Shown one piece after another: positions 7,155 through 12,572 of a stretch of 14,465 nt of DNA. The position numbers and the translations under genes are program-made. The stretch's first letter is position 1, and every line of letters starts with the position of its first letter. The notes under the pieces are model-generated. The model was not told where the DNA came from. It searched no databases and saw nothing but the letters and a program-made list of their open reading frames with translations. Source of the stretch: CAXFCD01 sp964001155 (GTDB lineage: Bacteria; Fidelibacterota; Marinisomatia; Marinisomatales; UBA1611); contig CAXFCD010000232.1 in the NCBI GenBank assembly GCA_964001155.1, positions 1 through 14,465 of the forward strand, written 5' to 3'.

Positions 7155-8172
7155 AGGATAAAACCACTTTGCCAAATTGTGCTCCGGACTCCAAATAGTC
7201 ATGAGCAGATGCAATTTCTTGTGCAGGGAATATACGATCAACTATAGGATTAATTTTACCTTCATTTAATAGCGCGAATGCGCCTTCAAAAGCTGCCTTT
7301 GAGCCCATGGTTGAACCCAAAATGGATTGCTGCTTAAAAAATAAATGAGTGAGATTGATATTTGCCTTAAATCCGGTAGTGGCGCCGCAAGTCACTACTC
7401 TCCCTCCTCGGGCTAAACTTTTTATGGATATGTCCCAAGTTGCTGCGCCAACATGTTCAAACACAACATCAGCGCCCCGACCATTTGTAATTGATTTTAC
7501 TTCGGTTAAAATATTATCGTTCTTGTAATTCAAAACATAGTCTGAGCCAATCGACTTCGCTTTTTCGCATTTTTCATCCGTACCTGAAATAGCGATAACA
7601 GATGCGCCTAACGCTTTAGCGATTTGGATTCCCATGCTCCCTACACCGGAACTTGCGCCCCAAACCAAAATGGTTTCTCCGGCATGAAGATTGGCACGGT
7701 TCACAATCATTTGAAAAGACGTTTGTGCTACCAATGAAAATGAAGCTGCTTCCGCGAAATTTAAATGTCCCGGAAATGGAATTGCACAGGATTCATCGAC
7801 CGCCAACATTTCTGAATTTGTTCCTTGAGAATTCTCTCCTCTGATTCCCATAGACTCGCACAAGTTTTCTTTCCCGGATTTACAAGGTGAACAATACCCG
7901 CAAAAGATCAAAGGTTGAACCATTACATTTTCATCGACCCGATTTGGATCCACATTTTCTCCAACTTCGGTGATGATTCCGGCAGCATCGCTCCCTGTAA
8001 TTAGAGGAAGTGGTACACCGGGGATTCCTTTACGCACCCAAATATCGAGATGATTCAAAGAAGTTGCCTTTACATCAACAATCACTTGGTTGGCAGAAGG
8101 AGATGGTTCGGAAATATCTTCCAATTTCAGGACTTCCGTCCCGCCATGTTCATGAATTCGGGCAGCTTTCAT
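7144..8172 (-). CDS. MDR-superfamily (zinc-type alcohol dehydrogenase / quinone oxidoreductase-like) oxidoreductase
   Basis: This 342-residue cytosolic protein of the medium-chain dehydrogenase/reductase superfamily should use NAD(P)H. The N-terminal GroES-like domain (about 1-150) carries four cysteines C91, C94, C97 and C105, the structural zinc lobe of alcohol dehydrogenases. The Rossmann domain has VWGASSGVGSMGIQIAKALG (170-189) as dinucleotide-binding motif, followed by the family segments GADVVFEHVG (233-242) and RGGRVVTCGATTG (255-267). The catalytic zinc ligands are not in their usual form: SLNHLDIW (38-45) has Asn where Cys is expected, and GSDAAG (60-65) replaces GHE. That resembles quinone oxidoreductase-type members that lack the catalytic zinc. 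Length is normal. Its ATG overlaps the upstream DoxX gene (ATGA), and its end overlaps the start of the beta-barrel gene by 11 nt. The substrate cannot be assigned. Confidence 0.93.
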   Translation of the reverse strand: MKAARIHEHGGTEVLKLEDISEPSPSANQVIVDVKATSLNHLDIWVRKGIPGVPLPLITGSDAAGIITEVGENVDPNRVDENVMVQPLIFCGYCSPCKSGKENLCESMGIRGENSQGTNSEMLAVDESCAIPFPGHLNFAEAASFSLVAQTSFQMIVNRANLHAGETILVWGASSGVGSMGIQIAKALGASVIAISGTDEKCEKAKSIGSDYVLNYKNDNILTEVKSITNGRGADVVFEHVGAATWDISIKSLARGGRVVTCGATTGFKANINLTHLFFKQQSILGSTMGSKAAFEGAFALLNEGKINPIVDRIFPAQEIASAHDYLESGAQFGKVVLSYEN

Positions 8173-8603
8173 TTTTTCAATCTATCATCCAAACTAAATT
8201 TTCCCGGACCAATGAGAAAAAGTGTGAAATATATTGCCATATAAATAAAAGCAAATTCAGGACTTTCACCATCAGAAAGATGGTAAACACCGGCAAAAAA
8301 CATGGTGAGCATTATAAATAAAGAAGCGATTCGTGTTTTAATCCCAACCAGAACAAACCAAGTAAAAATGCCTTCACTCAATGCTGCAAAAAATCCAATG
8401 AAAGTATGTCCAAACGATATTCCGAAAATGGTTAGCACAGCTTTGCCAAGCCAATTCCATGTGTCAGGCCCATTGGCAATTTTTCCCATCCCATGATAAA
8501 AGAACAAATAAAATGAAGGAATGACCCTTAGGAGAAGCAATGCCCAATCTACGCTGTTATCAAAAAGATCATCATTGGTTAAGAGTTTTTTGAATTGACT
8601 CAC
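8169..8603 (-). CDS. DoxX-family integral membrane protein
   Basis: This 144-residue protein has four predicted membrane helices (about 19-36, 62-86, 90-107 and 115-132) and DoxX-like signatures: HGMGK after the first helix (37-41), a small-residue ALSEG segment at the start of helix two (74-78), GIKTRIASL before helix three, and the C-terminal GPGKFSLDD (132-140). DoxX members are found near redox enzymes, and some are subunits of thiosulfate:quinone oxidoreductase; most have no assigned reaction. The start is GTG, overlapping the TGA of the preceding 59-residue gene by 4 nt (GTGA). A GAGGA motif 9 nt upstream is one of the better ribosome-binding sites here. The stop overlaps the oxidoreductase ATG by 4 nt. 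Neighbourhood with a dehydrogenase fits a redox-linked role, but that is inference. Confidence 0.88.
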   Translation of the reverse strand: MSQFKKLLTNDDLFDNSVDWALLLLRVIPSFYLFFYHGMGKIANGPDTWNWLGKAVLTIFGISFGHTFIGFFAALSEGIFTWFVLVGIKTRIASLFIMLTMFFAGVYHLSDGESPEFAFIYMAIYFTLFLIGPGKFSLDDRLKK

Positions 8604-8779
8604 TCGGTTTTTTCCTCAAATTCTGCGTCTTGAATATCCATCTTTTGCACCTTGGAGCGAATATCAGTCTTGCGCTGTTTGGTTTTCATGGATTGATTCA
8701 TTTGAAATAAAGATAATAATGGTTTGGCTGTTTTAAACAGGAAATAACCTATTAAACCTACTAAAAGCCATTTGAGCAT
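8600..8779 (-). CDS. Small single-pass membrane protein (59 aa), DUF4834-like
   Basis: A short gene fills the space between the kinase and DoxX genes. Translation gives 59 residues: an N-terminal hydrophobic segment (about 3-15, LKWLLVGLIGYFLFK), a basic middle (KTKQRKTDIRSK, about 32-43), and an acidic end with MDIQDAEFEEKTE (47-59). The TM-basic-acidic layout and the final D-x-E-F-E-E pattern recall the small DUF4834-type proteins of Bacteroidota, though the match is from memory and weak. It is supported as a gene by its junctions: its ATG shares one base with the kinase TAA (TAATG) and its TGA overlaps the DoxX GTG by 4 nt. GGA lies about 8 nt before the ATG. Function is unknown; it should be a bitopic inner-membrane protein with a charged cytoplasmic tail. 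Confidence 0.78.
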   Translation of the reverse strand: MLKWLLVGLIGYFLFKTAKPLLSLFQMNQSMKTKQRKTDIRSKVQKMDIQDAEFEEKTE

Positions 8780-9420
8780 TAGATTTCCGAAACAGGATTA
8801 AAAAATTTTGTCCCTGAAACGGGTTGGCGAATGTATTTAATCACTTCTTTTAAATCATCTTCATTGTGGACAAAATCGATATTATTCGTATTAATAATTA
8901 CCAATGGTGTATCCTGATACCTGAAAAAATATTCCGTATAAACCTGGCTCAAAGCATCAATGTATTCATAGGTAATGTCCGTTTCCATTTCCCGGGCTCG
9001 TTGTGCAATATTTTTCATTAATGTATCAGTGTCAGCCTGAAGATAAATAACCATATCTGGTTTAATAATATTTCTTTCCAGCAGATTGGCAACCGTGTCA
9101 TACAATTGCATCTCCTTTTCATTCAGATTCAACGATGCAAAAAGTCGATCTTTCACAAACATATAATCCGTCACCAAAAGATTTTGGAACATATCCACTT
9201 GGCGGAGTTCTTGCTGTTGGCGGTAACGCTGAAGTAAAAAGAACAACTGTGTCTGGAAAGCGTACCGCTCAGGATCCTTGTAAAAATCCGGCAGAAACGG
9301 GTTTTCCTGAAATTCTTCTAAAACCAATCTCGCCCCCAATTCTTTCGACATTAAATTGGCTAAACTGGTCTTCCCAACCCCAATGGGGCCTTCGATTGCA
9401 ATATAGTATAAATTTCTCAA
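8779..9420 (-). CDS. Deoxynucleoside kinase (dGK/dAK type)
   Basis: This 213-residue cytosolic kinase of the deoxynucleoside kinase family phosphorylates deoxynucleosides with a nucleoside triphosphate in dNTP salvage. It shows the P-loop GPIGVGKTS (11-19), the substrate-side EEFQENPFLPDFY (35-47), FQTQLFFLLQRYRQQ (55-69), TDYMFVKDRLFA (84-95) in place of the DRS-type motif, PDMVIYLQAD (121-130) and the LID region RAREMETDITYEYI (141-154). Length is typical. The pattern suits the bacterial deoxyguanosine/deoxyadenosine kinase branch more than thymidine kinase, but specificity is inference. The start is TTG at 9418-9420, overlapping the folK TGA by 4 nt (TTGA). No other start precedes the conserved YIAIEG strand, and no Shine-Dalgarno motif is visible, so coupling to folK is likely. 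I recall folK and this kinase being neighbours in FCB bacteria. Confidence 0.94.
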   Translation of the reverse strand: MRNLYYIAIEGPIGVGKTSLANLMSKELGARLVLEEFQENPFLPDFYKDPERYAFQTQLFFLLQRYRQQQELRQVDMFQNLLVTDYMFVKDRLFASLNLNEKEMQLYDTVANLLERNIIKPDMVIYLQADTDTLMKNIAQRAREMETDITYEYIDALSQVYTEYFFRYQDTPLVIINTNNIDFVHNEDDLKEVIKYIRQPVSGTKFFNPVSEI

Positions 9421-9926
9421 GCTTGTGTATCCATATAGTGACGCGTCACAGTGGATGAGTCCGGGCAGTGATCAAGAAGATCATTTATGGTAAATTTTGA
9501 ATGGGGAATTTTAAAATCAGGTTCAAGTTCAACAAACGGAATTAATACAAATTTTCGCACTCCAATCATGGGGTGCGGGATGATTAATTCATCTGTATCA
9601 ATATAAGAGTCACCATGGAATAAAATATCAATATCAATCAATCTGGATTGGTTTTTTACTCTTTGCTCTGATCGGCCCAACATTTTTTCAATCCGTTTGA
9701 TTACATCTAAAAAATCAAATGGTTTTAGGGTGGTTGAACATTTTACCACAGAATTCAAAAATTCCGGTTGATCTGCGTTATACAAAGGTTCCGATTCATA
9801 ATAGGAAGAAGATTCAATATCTGAAATATCAAAATTGATGGAGAGAGCCATGGTGGCTTGGGCCAAGTTGGATTCACGATCTCCCATATTTGAACCCAAC
9901 GATAAATAAACATTAACTTGTTTCAT
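9417..9926 (-). CDS. folK: 2-amino-4-hydroxy-6-hydroxymethyldihydropteridine pyrophosphokinase (HPPK)
   Basis: FolK transfers pyrophosphate from ATP to 6-hydroxymethyl-7,8-dihydropterin, the step before dihydropteroate synthase in folate synthesis. The 169 residues match the usual 150-180. Visible motifs are VYLSLGSNMGDRESNL (6-21), the YYESEPLYNADQPEFLN segment (42-58), the Arg-containing catalytic stretch with RLIDIDILF (95-103) holding the two Mg-binding aspartates D98 and D100, and IPHPMIGVRKFVLIPFVEL (116-134). Its ATG lies inside the end of folB (14-nt overlap) and its stop overlaps the kinase TTG by 4 nt. It works directly after the folB product. folP and folE are not in the window. 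Confidence 0.96.
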   Translation of the reverse strand: MKQVNVYLSLGSNMGDRESNLAQATMALSINFDISDIESSSYYESEPLYNADQPEFLNSVVKCSTTLKPFDFLDVIKRIEKMLGRSEQRVKNQSRLIDIDILFHGDSYIDTDELIIPHPMIGVRKFVLIPFVELEPDFKIPHSKFTINDLLDHCPDSSTVTRHYMDTQA

Positions 9927-10281
9927 CTTTTTCCCGGATCAGTTCCACTTCCACTGTACCCAAATTTGCCATAATCGGTGCATGAGGCTTTCTGATTCTC
10001 AAAACAACCTTCTGGATTGGAAATTGGTTCAAAAGTTTTTTACAGATTGTTTCTCCAACTGCTTCAATCAAATGGTAATCTTTTTCGGTAAATAAGTCTG
10101 TGATGAGGGAAACAGCTTCATCGTAATTGATTGTGTCCTTTAAATCGTCGGTTTGTCCTGCATTAGAAAGATCAGTTTGCATTTCCACATCCAATTCGAA
10201 TAAACCATCTTTGTCTTTTTCAAATTCGTAAACACCGTGACGTGCTGGGATTTTAAGATTGAGTATGCGGACTTTATCCAT
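9913..10281 (-). CDS. folB: Dihydroneopterin aldolase
   Basis: FolB cleaves 7,8-dihydroneopterin to 6-hydroxymethyl-7,8-dihydropterin and glycolaldehyde, supplying the FolK substrate. The 122 residues match the family (about 118-125). Motifs are ARHGVYEFEK (13-22), the DLKDTINYDEAV segment (46-57) with Tyr53, LIEAVGETIC (71-80) with Glu73, and the catalytic-lysine stretch RKPHAPIM (97-104) with Lys98. Family members form ring-shaped tetramers or octamers. It is the first gene of the run of overlapping genes and lies 48 nt after the comM stop; that gap shows no convincing promoter. The ATG is preceded by an A-rich tract without a Shine-Dalgarno motif. The 14-nt overlap with folK suggests coupled synthesis of two consecutive pathway enzymes. 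Confidence 0.96.
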   Translation of the reverse strand: MDKVRILNLKIPARHGVYEFEKDKDGLFELDVEMQTDLSNAGQTDDLKDTINYDEAVSLITDLFTEKDYHLIEAVGETICKKLLNQFPIQKVVLRIRKPHAPIMANLGTVEVELIREKDETS

Positions 10282-10329
10282 TTTATTTTTCGATGATTTC
10301 AGTCAAAAAGTTAACAGAATTTAATCATA

Positions 10330-11871
10330 TTACCCCAACCACAATTGCCTATCCAAGCTTCGATATTGGATGGCTTCGCTGATATGAGCGGAATCAATTT
10401 TTTCTTTTCCATCTAAATCTGCAATGGTACGGGAGACTTTTAAGATTCTGTCATAAGCTCGAGCCGATAAGCCCAATTTATCCATAGCAGTTTTTAAAAG
10501 CTCATTGGATTCTTGATTCAATTTGCAGTGGTTCTTTAAATCCTGACTTTCCATCTGGGCATTGGCAAATAAATTTTCCGATGATTTGAAACGATACAAC
10601 TGCACCTCCCTGGCCTTTTGAACTCTTGCTTGAATATGTTGCGATTTTTCTCCATCATCTTTTTCAGCCATTTCTTGGAATGGAACCGCAGGCACTTCAA
10701 TATGAATATCAATCCTATCCATGAGCGGGCCGGAAATGCGGCTCATATACCGTTGAATCATTTGTCCTGAACAAGCACATTCATTGTTTGGATCGATGGC
10801 ATAACCGCAGGGACAGGGATTCATTGCTGCCACCAACATAAATTGAGCCGGATAGGTTAAACTCAAAGCAGCTCGTGCTATCGTGACCACGCCATCCTCT
10901 AACGGTTGCCGCATTACCTCCAATACATTCTTTTTGAATTCCGGTAATTCGTCTAAAAATAAAACACCATGATGGGCCAAACTTACTTCCCCCGGTTTTG
11001 GAATCGTCCCGCCACCAATTAATCCAGCATCTGATATTGTGTGATGAGGCGACCGAAATGGCCGAATGCCAACCAACCCATGTTTTTGCTGTAAAACGCC
11101 TGCGACAGAATGAATCTTTGTTGTTTCTAATGCTTCATCTAAAGTGAGATCCGGCAAAATGGTGGGAATTCGTTTTGACAGCATGGTTTTTCCACTTCCC
11201 GGCGGTCCAACCATAATCACATTGTGTCCCCCTGCTGCTGCCACTTCCAGTGCTCGTTTCACTTGTTCCTGCCCTTTCACATCACAAAAATCCCGAGGAT
11301 ATTTATTTTGCTGCTTAAAGTGAGAATTTAAATCTGTCTTTACAGCATCTTTTTCCAATTGACCATTTAAAATTTGAATAACTTCAGCCAAAGACGAGGC
11401 ACCTGCAACTTTTACCCCTTCTACTACGGAAGCTTCTTTTGCATTCTCCTCCGGGACTATAATGCCGGGAATTCCATTCTCTTTCGCGCAAATGGCAATA
11501 GGCAAAGCACCCTGAATTGGCCGAAGTTTCCCATCCAATGCTAATTCACCCATGAGTAATAATTTATCCAAATAAGTGTTATCCACAATCTCTAACGCAG
11601 CCAATAATCCAACAGCAATGGGAAGATCAAATGTGGCGCCCTCTTTGCGAATATCAGCAGGAGCAAGATTGATTGTAATTCGTTTTCCGGGCAAATAATA
11701 TCCGCTGTTCCGGATGGCAGCTTTGACCCTCTCCTTGCTCTCTTTGACTGCGCCTTCGGGTAGACCTACTGTGATGATTTTGGGAAGTTGTGTTGCTGTC
11801 ATGTGGCATTCAACTTCAACGACGTAAGCATCGATCCCGAGAATGGCGCTGCTGAGGACTTTGGAATTCAA
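10330..11871 (-). CDS. comM: ComM/YifB-family AAA+ ATPase (Mg-chelatase-like)
   Basis: This 513-residue AAA+ protein is orthologous in layout to ComM/YifB. In Gram-negative competent bacteria ComM is a hexameric helicase promoting branch migration during integration of transformed DNA; many non-competent bacteria also carry it. The N-terminal domain has the family start KVLSSAILGIDAYVVEVE (4-21), VGLPEGAVKESKERV (35-49) and INLAPADIRKEG (67-78). The ATPase core has Walker A GPPGSGKT (222-229), the SPHHTISDAGLIGGG loop (274-288), Walker B VLFLDELPEF (303-312), a four-cysteine cluster (C353, C355, C365, C367) likely to bind zinc, and SRISGPLMDRIDIH (377-390). The C-terminal helical domain has LSARAYDRILKVSRTIADL (468-486). 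The start is TTG one base after the preceding TGA; an in-frame TAG lies upstream and no ATG precedes the conserved N-terminus. No other competence gene is visible. Confidence 0.96.
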   Translation of the reverse strand: MNSKVLSSAILGIDAYVVEVECHMTATQLPKIITVGLPEGAVKESKERVKAAIRNSGYYLPGKRITINLAPADIRKEGATFDLPIAVGLLAALEIVDNTYLDKLLLMGELALDGKLRPIQGALPIAICAKENGIPGIIVPEENAKEASVVEGVKVAGASSLAEVIQILNGQLEKDAVKTDLNSHFKQQNKYPRDFCDVKGQEQVKRALEVAAAGGHNVIMVGPPGSGKTMLSKRIPTILPDLTLDEALETTKIHSVAGVLQQKHGLVGIRPFRSPHHTISDAGLIGGGTIPKPGEVSLAHHGVLFLDELPEFKKNVLEVMRQPLEDGVVTIARAALSLTYPAQFMLVAAMNPCPCGYAIDPNNECACSGQMIQRYMSRISGPLMDRIDIHIEVPAVPFQEMAEKDDGEKSQHIQARVQKAREVQLYRFKSSENLFANAQMESQDLKNHCKLNQESNELLKTAMDKLGLSARAYDRILKVSRTIADLDGKEKIDSAHISEAIQYRSLDRQLWLG

Positions 11872-11872
11872 A

Positions 11873-12064
11873 TCAGGTACAGGAACTGATGTTCGAATAG
11901 GCTAAATAGGGAATGAGGATATATAGAATGGAATCCCGTACCAAATAAAATAGAAAAAAGGGAATCAGGACAGTCCAGCCCTTCGTTTTTATTAAATGTT
12001 TAAACCCGCCTTCCCGATAGATTTCCAGCCAATTTTGAATAAATTTTGGCCGACGAAAGGACAT
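11873..12064 (-). CDS. Small membrane protein (63 aa), unknown function
   Basis: I do not recognise a family. The protein has a basic, aromatic N-terminal third (MSFRRPKFIQNWLEIYREGG), a KHLIKTKGW segment (23-30), then a hydrophobic stretch from about 31 to 57 interrupted by an Arg-Asp pair at 43-44 (FFLFYLVRDSILYILIPYL). That stretch is either one long helix carrying a charge pair or a tight helical hairpin. It is accepted as a gene because its ATG shares one base with the TAA of the upstream exported-protein gene (TAATG) and its TGA lies one base before the TTG of comM. It is therefore embedded between two coupled genes. Function is unknown; it should sit in the inner membrane with a cytoplasmic positive N-terminus. 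Confidence 0.7.
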   Translation of the reverse strand: MSFRRPKFIQNWLEIYREGGFKHLIKTKGWTVLIPFFLFYLVRDSILYILIPYLAYSNISSCT

Positions 12065-12498
12065 TATTCTTTCCCGGGTTTTATTTTATCAAATTTTAAG
12101 TTTTCGTATTTCTGCCACATGGTAGCACCGGAGGCATCGGCAAACCGGTAAGCAAATTCTAACGCTTCATAGAAAGGACGGTTGGCATATTCACCATGGG
12201 AGTAAAATTCATCAATCCATTTAGCCATTTCTGAAATTTTTACTTCCTCCAATTTATCAAAAATTCCATAGACCAACTCCGCCCGGTTCTCATAATACCA
12301 TTCAGTGAAACCGCCATAGCCTACTGAGTTTTGAAGCTCGGTATGGGTTTCATAAACCTGGGTCAGATAGGAAAAAAGGAACGTTTCCTTCTCTTCTGAA
12401 GTTAAGGTTTTCCAATACGTCACCACCGGAGAAAGCTTTCCGGTTTCAGTTTGGCTAAACAAAATAGCTATGAGGAGAAATGGGATTAATTTTTTCAT
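12064..12498 (-). CDS. Small exported protein (144 aa), unknown function
   Basis: I do not recognise a family. The ATG at 12496-12498 gives a signal peptide, MKKLIPFLLIAILFS, with a probable signal-peptidase I site before Gln16. The frame is open to an upstream ATG at 12525, but the internal start yields a proper signal peptide and has AAGAG about 7-11 nt upstream. The mature part is predicted mainly helical, rich in aromatic and acidic residues (YWKTLTSEEKETFLFSYL, 29-46; GGFTEWYYENRAELVYGIFD, 62-81; MAKWIDEFYSHGEYANRPFY, 91-110), with no cysteine and no lipobox. It looks like a small soluble periplasmic protein. It lies 74 nt after the ispG stop and its TAA overlaps the ATG of the next small gene by one base, suggesting that the two products act together. 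Confidence 0.75.
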   Translation of the reverse strand: MKKLIPFLLIAILFSQTETGKLSPVVTYWKTLTSEEKETFLFSYLTQVYETHTELQNSVGYGGFTEWYYENRAELVYGIFDKLEEVKISEMAKWIDEFYSHGEYANRPFYEALEFAYRFADASGATMWQKYENLKFDKIKPGKE

Positions 12499-12572
12499 TT
12501 TGGACTCTTTTTGAGTATCTTGCACGAATTAGTTAGGTGAATAATACAATCTCCACTGATAGCGGAACAACG

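Noticed and set aside
12499..12572. Possible promoter for the exported-protein gene (TATTAT-like box with a weak TTGTTC 18 nt upstream)
   Set aside because: The upstream box matches the sigma-70 consensus at only three positions, and such matches are common in AT-rich DNA.
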